Shown: positions 42,703 to 52,681 of the stretch, piece by piece | Layout of the letters: every line of letters starts with the position of its first letter | How positions within the stretch are numbered: the first letter of the stretch is position 1 | Assembly: GCA_034086705.1 (NCBI GenBank) | Contig: JAXDZV010000022.1 | Location: 1-64,000 of the forward strand | DNA: 64,000 nucleotides | Direction: 5' to 3' | DNA from: UMGS1225 sp034086705 | GTDB taxonomy: Bacteria > Bacillota > Clostridia > Oscillospirales > CAG-272 | The notes under the pieces: generated by a model | What the model saw: only the letters and a program-made list of their open reading frames with translations | What the model was told of the DNA's origin: nothing | Databases searched by the model: none | Translations under genes and position numbers: made by a program

Positions 42703-44922
42703 ATGGCAAAGAAAAAAAAGGCAGAGGTCGCCACACAAAATCTTCCGCCTCGCCCGCCGATTCAGCAACCCATTGTCGATACCATTGAAAAAAATTATAT
42801 GCCCTATGCAATGAGCGTAATCATTTCGCGCGCCATTCCAGAGATTGACGGGTTTAAGCCTGCACACAGGAAATTACTGTACACAATGTATAAGATGGGG
42901 CTGCTCACCGGGCACCGTACAAAAAGTGCAAATGTTGTCGGGCAAACTATGCGTCTAAATCCACATGGAGATGCGTCAATTTATGAGACTATGATGCGTT
43001 TGACGCGCGGCTATGAGGCTCTGCTGCATCCGTTCGTTGATTCCAAAGGAAGCTTCGGAAAACAATATAGTCGCGACATGGCATGCGCTGCCTCGCGCTA
43101 TACAGAAGTGAAATTAGACGCTTTTTCTGCTGAACTTTTCCGTGGCATAGATAAAAATGCCGTGGATATGGTAGATAACTATGACAGCACAATGCAAGAG
43201 CCCGTTCTTCTGCCGACCTCTTTCCCAAACATTCTTGTAACCCCCAATCTCGGCATCGCCGTTGGTATGTCCAGTTCCATCTGTCCATTCAATCTCGCAG
43301 AGATCTGTGACGGAACTATCGCGCTGTTGCAAAATCCGAATCTCACTATTTCTGAATTAATGGAGAAAATTCTTGCACCGGATTTTCCGGGCGGCGCTTC
43401 CATCATTTATAATAAGAGTCAAATGCACGACGTTTTTCGCACAGGACAGGGACAAATCCCACTGCGTGCGAAATATCGGTATAACAAAGATGCAAACTGC
43501 ATTGAGATTCTTGAAATTCCCTATTCGACATCGGTAGAACTTATTATAAAACGAATATCTGAACTGATTAAAGACGGAAAGCTGCGCGAAGTAACGGACT
43601 GCAGAGACGAAATTGATCTTTCGGGTTTTATGCTGACACTTGATCTAAAGCGCGGCACAGACCCGGATTTACTCATGGCAAAGCTATATAAGCTGACGCC
43701 ATTACAGGACAATTTTTCCTGCAATTTTAACGTGTTAATCGGTTCAACACCGCGTCAAATGGGTATTTTAGAAATTTTACAGGAATGGATTTCTTTTCGT
43801 ATCGGGTGTTTGCGCAGAGAGTTGGCATTCGAACTGGGCAAAAAAAAGGATAAGCTTCATCTTTTGTTGGGCCTTGGGAAAATATTGCTTGATATTGACC
43901 GCGCCATTGCCATCATTCGCGGTACACAAAACGATGCCGATGTCATTCCGAATCTGATGCGCGGCTTTGATATCGATGAAGTGCAAGCAAATTTTATCGC
44001 AGAAATTAAACTGCGAAACCTTAACCGGGAATATATACTCAACCGTATTCGAGAAATAGAAGATCTGCAAACAGAGATTGCTTCTTTAGAAAAAACGATT
44101 GCAAGTGATACGCTGATCAAAAAAGAAATAGCTAAACAACTGACAACCATCAAACAGACATATGCAAAACCGCGACGCAGCGACTTAATTTATCCACAAC
44201 AAATCACGCAATACGATGAAAGCGAGCATGTAGAAAACTACAACTGCCGTATTTTATTAACGCATGAGGGATATTTCAAAAAAATTACACTGCAGTCATT
44301 GCGAGGCAGCGATGAACAAAAACTCAAGGAAAACGATTTCATCGTTTTCTCTGAGGAGACGGATAACCTACCGCAGCTACTGTTTTTTACAGATCGCGGA
44401 CAAGTTTATAAAGCTTGGCTGCGGGATTTTGACTGTGTCAAAGCCTCTTCTTTGGGCGATTATATTCCGGCGAAACTCAATTTTGAAGATGGCGAACGCG
44501 TGGTTGGCATGAAAAGTGTCAGTGCCTATACAGACGATGGCAATTTCACCTTTATATTCAGCAACGGCAAAGGCGTGCGAATCTCCATGCGGCAGTACGA
44601 AACAAAATCCAATCGGCGAAAGCTTACAAGTGCTTTTTCTTCAGCTTCTGCCTGCGTAGGCGCCTTCTATACGGAGCAAGCAACTGATATTTTACTTATT
44701 TCCGATCAAAACCGTGCCATGCTACTTTCATCTGATAAAATTCCACTGAAGGCAACCAGAACTGCAGGTGGTGTACAACTTATGACCCTAAAAGGCACTC
44801 ACACCGTAGTATACGCATTGGCCGAGGCGAACAAATATCATCAAAATTTGCAACAGATACAACAATACAAAAAGAATAAGATTCCATCTGCCGGCTCTCC
44901 TTTTACGGAAACGGTTGAATAA
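42703..44922 (+). CDS. divergent type IIA topoisomerase, subunit A (ParC/GyrA-like)
   Basis: A 739-residue DNA cleavage-reunion subunit. SRAIPEIDGFKPAHRKLLYTM opens the winged-helix domain, and the catalytic dyad is R132-Y133 (AASRYTEVK). A coiled-coil tower (about 390-490) precedes a C-terminal beta-pinwheel region with several blades (for example YFKKITLQSLRG, DRGQVYKAWLRDF, SNGKGVRISMRQY). I see no canonical GyrA box (QRRGGKG), so topoisomerase IV-type activity is more likely than supercoiling. GGAAGGAG precedes the ATG. Confidence 0.87.
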   Translation: MAKKKKAEVATQNLPPRPPIQQPIVDTIEKNYMPYAMSVIISRAIPEIDGFKPAHRKLLYTMYKMGLLTGHRTKSANVVGQTMRLNPHGDASIYETMMRLTRGYEALLHPFVDSKGSFGKQYSRDMACAASRYTEVKLDAFSAELFRGIDKNAVDMVDNYDSTMQEPVLLPTSFPNILVTPNLGIAVGMSSSICPFNLAEICDGTIALLQNPNLTISELMEKILAPDFPGGASIIYNKSQMHDVFRTGQGQIPLRAKYRYNKDANCIEILEIPYSTSVELIIKRISELIKDGKLREVTDCRDEIDLSGFMLTLDLKRGTDPDLLMAKLYKLTPLQDNFSCNFNVLIGSTPRQMGILEILQEWISFRIGCLRRELAFELGKKKDKLHLLLGLGKILLDIDRAIAIIRGTQNDADVIPNLMRGFDIDEVQANFIAEIKLRNLNREYILNRIREIEDLQTEIASLEKTIASDTLIKKEIAKQLTTIKQTYAKPRRSDLIYPQQITQYDESEHVENYNCRILLTHEGYFKKITLQSLRGSDEQKLKENDFIVFSEETDNLPQLLFFTDRGQVYKAWLRDFDCVKASSLGDYIPAKLNFEDGERVVGMKSVSAYTDDGNFTFIFSNGKGVRISMRQYETKSNRRKLTSAFSSASACVGAFYTEQATDILLISDQNRAMLLSSDKIPLKATRTAGGVQLMTLKGTHTVVYALAEANKYHQNLQQIQQYKKNKIPSAGSPFTETVE

Positions 44923-44939
44923 TCTATAGGAGGTTTCTC

Positions 44940-45338
44940 ATGGAAAGAAAACGCATTTTAATACCGTTGATTTCTTTGCTCATCGCAGCTATACCGACAC
45001 TTTTTGCAGTGCGTTCCGTTGCAGAACAGATATCCGGAACGGATCTTCTGGTAACGGAAAGTTATGTAGAACAAGCCGTCACATTTCAGCCCGTGTTTGT
45101 GCCTACAGGGAAAACACTGAGCGGAAAATGCGAGTTCATTCTCCGCAGCGGTACTGCGACAGCCTATTGCCCCGGAACTGACGGCATCGCCGATATGACC
45201 GCAGGAATGGACATTCAGAATGGTGTGGCCATACAATACAACCATTCTTGCAATATTCCAAGAGATGATGGAAGAGGCGTAACCGTGCAGCGGGGTGCAT
45301 GGTTTATGCTGCGCGGCAGTTACCGCATTTCAGATTAA
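44940..45338 (+). CDS. putative exported protein, unknown function
   Basis: A 132-residue protein with a basic start and one hydrophobic helix (residues 6-24), which is either a signal peptide or a membrane anchor. The outer part has two Cys-containing strands (GKCEFILRSGTATAYCPG, then HSCNIPRDDGRG) and a C-terminal VQRGAWFMLRGSYRI. I do not recognise it. TAGGAGG precedes the ATG, 17 bp after the topoisomerase A stop. It ends 29 bp before the SpoIID-like gene and is probably in the same transcript. Confidence 0.65.
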   Translation: MERKRILIPLISLLIAAIPTLFAVRSVAEQISGTDLLVTESYVEQAVTFQPVFVPTGKTLSGKCEFILRSGTATAYCPGTDGIADMTAGMDIQNGVAIQYNHSCNIPRDDGRGVTVQRGAWFMLRGSYRISD

Positions 45339-45367
45339 GGCCCAATATAGAAAGGCGAGCAGAAAGC

Positions 45368-47191
45368 ATGAAAAAAAGAACCCCTTTTGTACGGATTATG
45401 GCAATTTTTCTTGCTGTTTTGATGCTGCTTGGCGGCGTCATCCTGATTCTTCAGCTTTTCCCGCTGCAAAGCTATGCAATGAGCGCAGAAGAGTATGAAG
45501 CAAAACAAATACGCGTTGGCTTTGACTATGGTACAAACGGCGTTGTTCCTGCCTTTACACTTTCCAGTAGTACCGGATTTGTCATAGGAAATACCGGAAG
45601 TACCGGGCGGGAATTTTATCCGCTGTATGCACTTGATGCCACTACGATCAGCGCCGCCATTGACGACAATCTCACAGTTAAAAATGGCGAATATGCATCT
45701 GCCAATAGCAGCAGTTGCATCATCGGGGGATATCATTTGCAGTTGAGCAACACGTATTCTTCTGCACAAGATGTTCGCGCAGCAATCGATACACTCCGTG
45801 CAACATTGCAAGAAAAAGGCCTATACAATGCCTTAATTTATCCCTTTCCTGCCCGTATTGGGCAAACTTACACAATCCGCATCGGTGACTTCGGATCCGC
45901 AAGCAGCGCCAGCAGCCGTATCGCTGCATTGCAAAATGCAACCGGCGCGCAGCTACAAGTTGTCGCTCCGGACAGCACAATCGTGAGCTATATCAACAAA
46001 GACAAAAATGTTGTGCTTTTTGAGTTTTCAACAAATGACGGAATTTACAGCGCGGTGCAAAGTGCAAGTGGCGGCTCCATGCAGCGCACAAGCGGCCGCA
46101 GCTATGCGGGAAATATTGAATTTGCACGTTCTTATGGTCTTTTACGGGTTGTCAACATCGTGCCGATTGAAACTTATGTGGAAGGTGTGCTCCCATATGA
46201 GGTAAGCAATACATGGCCTGTGGAATCGCTGAAGGCCTTTGCCATTTGCGTGCGTTCTTACGCGTTCGCTACCGGCAAACACAAGGGATACGGCATCGAT
46301 CTTTGCAACGACACCTGCTGTCAAGCTTACCGCGGTACCGGCTCTGTCAATGCAGCAGTTCGTACTGCGGTTCAGCAGACAAAAGGAATCGTTATGACAT
46401 ACGGCAATACAATTTGTACGGCAATGTATACTGCTGTCAGTGGCGGCTGCACCGTGGATGCATTTGATTTGTACGGTTTATCGGATGTACCCTATATGAA
46501 AGCTGTGCAAACACCATGGGAGGAGTATGAGCAACATCCCAAAGGCCTTTGGACAGATACTGTCAGCGGGCACGATTTATATGTATATTTGCGCGATGTC
46601 AAGGGATGCACCGAGTTTACGAACGATATTGTAGACATTCGCATTAACAAGCTTGCAAACAATTCAACATATGTCAACTCTATTACCATCCGCGATGCTG
46701 ACGGACATGAAAAAACCGTTAATTATACATACCGCGTATATACCATGCTGGCACGCTATACTAACTGTGCAAATTTTGTGATATATCACAATGGAGAGCT
46801 GCGGGGGGGGGCTTTCGGTTATCCTATCCATACAGCGCAAGGAATACAAATGCTTTCCCCAAATGCAGACGGTAGCTTACAAATACGTACCGCGAATGAA
46901 GTACTGACCGTTGACGGCTCAGCGCTTTTTGCACGCAGTGCCACAGATGAAATCATGCTAATTCCGTCCGAAAATCAAATTCCGCAAATCGGAATAGACG
47001 CTATGAATGCTGCTAACACAAATGAGTTTGTCTTTATCGGAAAAGGATGGGGGCATGGATGTGGGCTGTCACAATGGGGTGCACTGAATTATGCACAGCG
47101 CGGTGCAGACTATGTAACCATTCTGCGTGCTTACTTTACCGATATTCAACTGGAAAAGTATACCGATTTTATAAACCGTATCGGAGGCTGA
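45368..47191 (+). CDS. SpoIID/LytB domain protein with SPOR-like domain
   Basis: A 607-residue exported protein. It has a membrane anchor (IMAIFLAVLMLLGGVILIL, residues 10-28), a SPOR-like peptidoglycan-binding segment (around 130-195; TYTIRIGDFGSASSASSRI), and a SpoIID lytic transglycosylase domain: VLPYEVSNTWPVESLKAFAI, VRSYAF, the Cys-rich YRGTGSVNAAVRTAV, and near the C-terminus GKGWGHGCGLSQWGALNYA. SpoIID cleaves denuded glycan during engulfment. Because of the SPOR-like part and the extra length it is a paralogue of, not necessarily, the classic spoIID. The ATG at 45368 is used. A response regulator gene follows by 1 bp. Confidence 0.85.
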   Translation: MKKRTPFVRIMAIFLAVLMLLGGVILILQLFPLQSYAMSAEEYEAKQIRVGFDYGTNGVVPAFTLSSSTGFVIGNTGSTGREFYPLYALDATTISAAIDDNLTVKNGEYASANSSSCIIGGYHLQLSNTYSSAQDVRAAIDTLRATLQEKGLYNALIYPFPARIGQTYTIRIGDFGSASSASSRIAALQNATGAQLQVVAPDSTIVSYINKDKNVVLFEFSTNDGIYSAVQSASGGSMQRTSGRSYAGNIEFARSYGLLRVVNIVPIETYVEGVLPYEVSNTWPVESLKAFAICVRSYAFATGKHKGYGIDLCNDTCCQAYRGTGSVNAAVRTAVQQTKGIVMTYGNTICTAMYTAVSGGCTVDAFDLYGLSDVPYMKAVQTPWEEYEQHPKGLWTDTVSGHDLYVYLRDVKGCTEFTNDIVDIRINKLANNSTYVNSITIRDADGHEKTVNYTYRVYTMLARYTNCANFVIYHNGELRGGAFGYPIHTAQGIQMLSPNADGSLQIRTANEVLTVDGSALFARSATDEIMLIPSENQIPQIGIDAMNAANTNEFVFIGKGWGHGCGLSQWGALNYAQRGADYVTILRAYFTDIQLEKYTDFINRIGG

Positions 47192-47192
47192 C

Positions 47193-47909
47193 ATGCGCTC
47201 TGATATCATTCTTTGCTGTGCAGACCTGTCCTTTTCCCGTATGCTCGTTTTAGAACTCGAAGAGTTACATTTGTCTGTACGTCATTACACCATGTTACCG
47301 GACCGATTACCTGATCTCATAAAAAAAATATCACTGCTGATTGCAGATACCGACTTACAGGATGTACGCTTAAGCAATGCATTACAGCTTGCGGAAGAGT
47401 ATGCAGTCCCCGTTATTTTGTTCGGCCGGGAATTGTCCCCGCCGGAAAAACTGCGCTTAACCATCCCTACGCAAAACAAAGAAGAGGACACACCGCTTTT
47501 TTTACACCGGCCTTTCCTAATAGAGGAATTCTTATCTTGCATCGGAAAGATACTTGCCGATTGCTCTCAGCCACAGCTTCTTTCCACAGTCGCGCCTGCA
47601 CTATCTGCAATGCAGGCTGCGCCAGTTGAAAGAATTCGCTTTGCACACGATACCAAATCCGTATATTTTGACGAAGATGAAGTACATCTTACCCGCCGCG
47701 AATATGCACTTCTGCTATATTTGTGTCAGCATAAAGGACGCGTTGTTGGGCGGAAGGAGCTTTTACGAGCCGTCTGGCATGACGACACACATGATCCGGG
47801 AATTGTCAATGTTTACATACGATATCTGCGTGCTAAAATTGACGATGTATATCAGGTGCGTCTAATTTGCAATGTACGCGGCACGGGATACTTGATTCAC
47901 AATTCATAA
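47193..47909 (+). CDS. OmpR/PhoB-type transcription regulator with degenerate receiver domain
   Basis: A 238-residue protein. The C-terminal winged helix is standard (VHLTRREYALLLYLCQHKGRVVGRKELL, then VNVYIRYLRAKI and VRGTGYLI). The N-terminal 120 residues look like a receiver domain, with an Asp in the phosphorylation loop (LLIADTDLQD), but the acidic pair at the start is reduced (CCADLSFS) and the conserved Lys-Pro is Arg-Pro (LHRPFLIEEF). It may act without a histidine kinase; none is nearby. The start is 1 bp after the SpoIID-like stop codon. Target genes are unknown. Confidence 0.82.
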   Translation: MRSDIILCCADLSFSRMLVLELEELHLSVRHYTMLPDRLPDLIKKISLLIADTDLQDVRLSNALQLAEEYAVPVILFGRELSPPEKLRLTIPTQNKEEDTPLFLHRPFLIEEFLSCIGKILADCSQPQLLSTVAPALSAMQAAPVERIRFAHDTKSVYFDEDEVHLTRREYALLLYLCQHKGRVVGRKELLRAVWHDDTHDPGIVNVYIRYLRAKIDDVYQVRLICNVRGTGYLIHNS

Positions 47910-47935
47910 AACAAACATATGCAATGTTTGCGATT

Positions 47936-47990
47936 ACAGCAAAGCCTTACGTTTGCGCTGAACAGCGCTGCAAACGCAAGGCTTTGCTGT
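47936..47990. terminator. bidirectional terminator between convergent operons
   Basis: A long inverted repeat (47936-47960 with 47963-47990, about 23 paired bases, core AGCAAAGCCTT / AAGGCTTTGCT) lies between the regulator gene (plus) and plsY (minus) and can serve both. Confidence 0.8.
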
Positions 47991-47991
47991 C

Positions 47992-48639
47992 TTATTTTGA
48001 CTGATCAGAACTGATACGTTCCAGTTCTTTTTCTCCCTTCCAAAGGTAACTGAAATGCACCTCTGTTCCGTTACGAATGCGGCGAAAGTTTTCTACATGC
48101 CGGTATAAAATCGCGCCTGTGGCAAGCAAAAGTGCACATGTGCCAAGCAGGCTCCTGCTCTGCCATCCATATACAAATGTGAAAGCAACCGAGGCAGTCA
48201 CAGGAACCATGCACAAGTAGTCGCTAAGTAAAACCAAAACCAATTCAGCGCAAAGAAAAATTAAAAATATCTTCCAATCATACGACAAAACTACACCTCC
48301 CAGCGCCGCTAATCCTTTTCCGCCACGGAACTGCATATAAAAAGGGAAAATATGTCCTAAAATACAGCTGACAGCTGTCAATATAAACGCCATTGCAAAA
48401 GTATCAAGTAGACCCCTCATGAATTGGGTAATAAAAATTGCCTTTCCGATATCAAACAGCGCCGTAAAAATACCAATTCCCTTTCCCATAGTAATTACGG
48501 CGTTTGACGCCCCTGCATTACCGGATCCTTTGGTACGAATATCAAACCCTCGCATACGCGCAATGAAATATGCCGGATTTATGCAGCCTGTCAAATATCC
48601 TGCAAGGATACAAAAAATACCATATACAATTGTCTCCAT
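47992..48639 (-). CDS. plsY: glycerol-3-phosphate acyltransferase PlsY
   Basis: A 215-residue integral membrane acyltransferase that transfers acyl from acyl-phosphate to glycerol 3-phosphate, the first step of phospholipid synthesis. Family motifs are GSGNAGASNAVITMGK, HIFPFYMQFRGGKGLAALGGV and the C-terminal YRHVENFRRIRNGTE. About five to six membrane helices. I use the ATG at 48639 because GGAG is 7 bp upstream; the ATG at 48651 has none. It follows cdd by 34 bp in the addB-addA-cdd-plsY row. Confidence 0.93.
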   Translation of the reverse strand: METIVYGIFCILAGYLTGCINPAYFIARMRGFDIRTKGSGNAGASNAVITMGKGIGIFTALFDIGKAIFITQFMRGLLDTFAMAFILTAVSCILGHIFPFYMQFRGGKGLAALGGVVLSYDWKIFLIFLCAELVLVLLSDYLCMVPVTASVAFTFVYGWQSRSLLGTCALLLATGAILYRHVENFRRIRNGTEVHFSYLWKGEKELERISSDQSK

Positions 48640-48673
48640 ACCAATCTCCATGTTTATAATATATTTAATTTAT

Positions 48674-49087
48674 TTATAAATTGTCCGGTCCAAAGCTATC
48701 GGGCAGCAATTCCCCAAGCGTATAAATACAATATATTTGCGCAGAGAAAGCCGTCAAAATGACAAAATCATCTGAACAAAATTCTCGCATAAATTGCCTG
48801 CAGACACCACAAGGCGGCGTTGGTGGATTTGCAGGAACACCATGTTTCCCACCACACACAGCAATCGCCTTGAAATTCTTTTGGCCGTCGCAAATTGCTT
48901 TGGTAAATGCAGCACGTTCTGCACATATCGTTGGAGTGAAAGAAGCGTTTTCAATGTTTGAACCGGTATAAACAGAGCCATCATCGCATAAAAGCGCTGC
49001 GCCAACCCAAAAATCCGAGTATGGGGCATAAGCTTTGGGCATTTGTGCAAGTGCAATGTCGATGAGGTTCTCATATATGTCTTTCAT
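48674..49087 (-). CDS. cdd: cytidine deaminase
   Basis: A 137-residue homotetrameric-type cytidine deaminase for pyrimidine salvage. Zinc and catalytic residues are C55-A-E57 (TICAERAAF) and C93/C96 (PPCGVCRQF). NIENASF (44-50) binds the nucleoside. The ATG overlaps the addA stop by 4 nt, so it is translationally coupled to addA. Confidence 0.95.
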   Translation of the reverse strand: MKDIYENLIDIALAQMPKAYAPYSDFWVGAALLCDDGSVYTGSNIENASFTPTICAERAAFTKAICDGQKNFKAIAVCGGKHGVPANPPTPPCGVCRQFMREFCSDDFVILTAFSAQIYCIYTLGELLPDSFGPDNL

Positions 49088-52000
49088 GACGATTCCTCCT
49101 GCAACAGTATTGTTTTTTGCAACGCAAAAGAATACAGCATCACTTCACTAACCTTCTTCCCTGTCATTTTTTCGCATGCAAGGTGATAATAGGAAAGCTG
49201 CGTCGCATATTGCCGGGAGAGTCTACGCGTATACGCCTGCGTATCTTCTCCGATGTGTATACGGTCGGTTTTGTAATCGACAACGGCATAAGTACCGTCC
49301 GGCTTTTCAAAAAAGCAATCCACAACCCCCTGCACCAATACCTCCGATTCTGTCAAAGCACTCTGCAAAGGCGCCGTTGTAAGGGTTTGCGCATCCAATA
49401 AAACATGAAACCGTTTCTCTCGGTAGACATGCGCAGAAGCAAGTATTCTACGCAATAACTCACTTTTCTGAAATCCTTCTATCCAATCTTCCCGGATACG
49501 CTCTGCGTCTTGCTGCGTGATAAAGCCAGACCGAATCAAGCGTTCCTTTTCCGCACGATATCCGCCTTTTTGCAGTGCATAAAAATCGCAAAACTGCAAG
49601 AACACATGTGTAGCAGTTCCTGATTTCCGGGCAACCTCTTGTGTTTGTTCAGCAATGAATGCCGGAGTCGGCAGCGTCGTGTCTTCATTGGCAAGATCAA
49701 CTGCATTCCGGAAAATGGAACTGGCCGTGTCCGTTTGATCCAGAATACCGGGATATAGTTCGGATGCTGAAAGCTTGGCAGGAATTTTTGTCGCTTCCCA
49801 ATAAGGGTAGCGAAAGGAAAGGCGTCGCTCAACTTCTTGATAATAATATGCCGCTGTCTGCCAAACATGTTGCTGCTTCTTGCTTTCCGTAAGTATCTGC
49901 ACTGGTACAGGATCGCAAAGAGGAAGCTGTATATTTTGCATAATCTGAGGTGTACGTAAAATCCAACCAATGTGAGTTGTTTCTTCACGCAACATTTGCT
50001 GTTGTAAAGCTAAAGGTAAGTTTACAGAATCTGCAAGAAGGTTTTGCGGCGCACGCAATGTTGCAGTCATATAGAGCTGCTCACGGGGTCTTGTAAGAGC
50101 AACATACAAAATTCTCGCCTCTTCTGCACGCGCTGTACGGCGCGCCGCAAGGCGAACTGCTTCCCGTATCGGTGTTGAATAATAGAAAAATCCGCTTGGG
50201 TCACGCAACTGAAATCCAAAACCGAGCGTGCGGTGATATACTAAAGACCGCTTGCTGTCTTCATCGTTAAATTGCTTACCAAGACCACACAAAAAGCATA
50301 TGGGAAACTCAAGCCCCTTTGCTTGATGCACTGACATAATCCGCACAGCGTCTGCATTTTCAGAAGTTAGTTCCGCCTTAGCGATCTGTTGCTTTTCTTC
50401 CATTAAATCCGCAATGTAGCGAATAAAAGATCCAAGGCCTCGGAAGCTGTTTTTTTCAAAGCGACGTGCATATTCGTAAAAAAGGAGAAGATTGGCACGC
50501 ATTTGTTCCGGCTTGGCAGCAAGACCGTTTTCAAATTCTTCCCGGGCATAAACAATCGACAAAAAACCGGTGTCAGAAAATAGATACCAAATCAGCTCGT
50601 CTGCTGGCATGCTAACGCTGCGTGCACGATATTGTGCCAGCTTTTCCAAAAAATATTCTCCCTTAGCAAAACCTGTTTCCTTGGTAAATTGCTCCAACGC
50701 CGTTAAAAACGGAAGATCTGGTGCATATTTGCGAATGCAGATCAGTTCATCTAAAGAAATATCAAATAATGGACTTTTTAAAAGAGCACAAAGGTGAATA
50801 TCCTCGTAGGGATTATTAATGGTATGTAATAGCGAAAGCAAAAGAAGAATTTCACTGTTTTCAAAAAAATCGCCTGCTGCCTGATTGCAACAACGGATGC
50901 CGTATTGTTCGAGTTCCTGCTCATACACGCCCGATACGCTTTTATCACTCCGCAGCAAAATCGCAATGTCTCGTGCGCAAATTTTCCTACCATCATCTAA
51001 GGTGCCCGTTTGGATCAAATTTGCAATCCGTGCAGCGACATAGGCTGCTTCATCCCTTTGCTCATCGTCTGCATCATCTCGCTTGGTAAACAAGATCAGT
51101 TCAGGCGCAGTTTGCACAAATTTCTGGTGCGCAGGAAACATACGCGGAAGGAGTGCATCAGACGAAGGCATATAATGCAAGTCTTTTGAAATAGCGGGAA
51201 AAAGCGTTTGGAATACTGTATTGGCAAACTGCAGCAGATGCGCGTCGGAGCGAAAGTTTTGGGAAAGAAATATGGTCCGTCCGTGGTTGCTTGGAATACG
51301 AAACCGATTGCGCTGGTGTAAAAAAAGCTCCGGTGTCGCACCTCGAAATGCATAGATGCTTTGCTTAACATCTCCAACCATAAATCGATTATCTTCCGAT
51401 GCAAAAGAAAGAAAAATTTTTTCCTGCAAAGGGCTGACATCCTGATATTCGTCAATATATATTTCGCGAAATTGCTTTGCCAGTGTACCGGCATACAGTG
51501 TTGGCTTTTGAGATGCTGCGTCATATAATGCCTGCAATGCAAATTGCTCAATATCCGAAAAACCGTAAGTCTGCCGCTGATACTTTTCCCGTAAGAGCCT
51601 TTCCTCAAACAGCGCAAGCACAGCATGTAGCCCCGCAAGCACCTGTGATGTGATTAGTAGCTGTTGCTGCAACTGTTCACAGGATGGAGCAAAATAACGA
51701 TCGCGCATTCGTTTAATCAAGGCAGACTGCTTCTCGCGAATCATTTTAAAGGTATCTCCCACTGGCAATGCCTTGCCAGCTGCAACGCGCCCTAAGCGGC
51801 AAATAGGCATCGCCAACGCATCTAACAAAGATGCATAGTCCTTTTTTTGCAATGCAGCCAACACAGCTTTCATCCGTTGCAATTCATCAAGCGCGGTGGG
51901 TAAATACGCTTTTTGATATGCCGCCTCTGCCGCAAGTGCATCACACAATTCACGGTATAAATCAATATAAACAATAAGCTCTTCCGTGCAAACATCGCAC

Positions 52001-52671
52001 AAATATGTTCCAAACCCGGTGCTTAAAAAGGTGCCTGCCGTAACCAGCGCCAATGCACAACTTTCTTCTTGCAAAACTGCATGCCGCTGTGGCAAATTTT
52101 GTACAGAACGAAAAATACGCAGTAACTCACTGCCAAGCTTTTTCGGATTTCGAATGCTGCCAAACAAATCTGCAAACGCTGAAAAAGACCATCCCTGTAG
52201 TGTAAACTCTTCCGTTCCGTTAAACAAATCATCAAGCAACCGCTCCATAATGCGTTGTTGGAGAAGTTTATGCTCCGCATCATCCAAAATGTGAAATGTA
52301 GACGGTATGGAAAGCGCTTGTGTGTTTGCTTGCACAATCTCCAAGCAAAAGGAAGAAATTGTACAAATCTTTGCCAGCGGTAAAGCAGCCAACTGCCTTT
52401 GCAGACGCTTATTTTCAGGATGCTGCGCGATCTGAGATTGCAGCGCACCGGCAATTCGTGCAGACAACTCACCGGCCGCCGCCTTAGTAAACGTGACAAT
52501 CAAAAAATCGGTTACATCTACTGGATCTTCGTCGTCCAAAATGCGACGAATTACCCGCTCTGTTAAGGTTGCCGTTTTTCCGGACCCGGCTGCTGCGGAT
52601 ATCAAAAGAGACTCATGGCGGGAAGTAATCGCATCCAGCTGCGCCTTTGTCCATTGTTTTTCCTCAGCCAA
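49084..52671 (-). CDS. addA: ATP-dependent helicase/nuclease subunit A (AddA)
   Basis: A UvrD-like helicase of about 1195 residues with Walker A AAGSGKTATLTERV near the N-terminus, motif II EYQDVSPLQEKIF, VMSVHQAKGLEFP-type motif (IMSVHQAKGLEFPICF), VALTRPREQLY motif VI and a C-terminal RecB-type nuclease (VQGVVDCFFEKPDGTYAVVDYKTD). With AddB it resects double-strand ends up to Chi. Start: a TTG at 52671 has GAGGTGAT well placed upstream; a GTG at 52680 (three codons longer) has no clear site. It follows addB almost without a gap. Confidence 0.95.
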   Translation of the reverse strand: MAEEKQWTKAQLDAITSRHESLLISAAAGSGKTATLTERVIRRILDDEDPVDVTDFLIVTFTKAAAGELSARIAGALQSQIAQHPENKRLQRQLAALPLAKICTISSFCLEIVQANTQALSIPSTFHILDDAEHKLLQQRIMERLLDDLFNGTEEFTLQGWSFSAFADLFGSIRNPKKLGSELLRIFRSVQNLPQRHAVLQEESCALALVTAGTFLSTGFGTYLCDVCTEELIVYIDLYRELCDALAAEAAYQKAYLPTALDELQRMKAVLAALQKKDYASLLDALAMPICRLGRVAAGKALPVGDTFKMIREKQSALIKRMRDRYFAPSCEQLQQQLLITSQVLAGLHAVLALFEERLLREKYQRQTYGFSDIEQFALQALYDAASQKPTLYAGTLAKQFREIYIDEYQDVSPLQEKIFLSFASEDNRFMVGDVKQSIYAFRGATPELFLHQRNRFRIPSNHGRTIFLSQNFRSDAHLLQFANTVFQTLFPAISKDLHYMPSSDALLPRMFPAHQKFVQTAPELILFTKRDDADDEQRDEAAYVAARIANLIQTGTLDDGRKICARDIAILLRSDKSVSGVYEQELEQYGIRCCNQAAGDFFENSEILLLLSLLHTINNPYEDIHLCALLKSPLFDISLDELICIRKYAPDLPFLTALEQFTKETGFAKGEYFLEKLAQYRARSVSMPADELIWYLFSDTGFLSIVYAREEFENGLAAKPEQMRANLLLFYEYARRFEKNSFRGLGSFIRYIADLMEEKQQIAKAELTSENADAVRIMSVHQAKGLEFPICFLCGLGKQFNDEDSKRSLVYHRTLGFGFQLRDPSGFFYYSTPIREAVRLAARRTARAEEARILYVALTRPREQLYMTATLRAPQNLLADSVNLPLALQQQMLREETTHIGWILRTPQIMQNIQLPLCDPVPVQILTESKKQQHVWQTAAYYYQEVERRLSFRYPYWEATKIPAKLSASELYPGILDQTDTASSIFRNAVDLANEDTTLPTPAFIAEQTQEVARKSGTATHVFLQFCDFYALQKGGYRAEKERLIRSGFITQQDAERIREDWIEGFQKSELLRRILASAHVYREKRFHVLLDAQTLTTAPLQSALTESEVLVQGVVDCFFEKPDGTYAVVDYKTDRIHIGEDTQAYTRRLSRQYATQLSYYHLACEKMTGKKVSEVMLYSFALQKTILLQEESS

Positions 52672-52681
52672 TGATATCACC

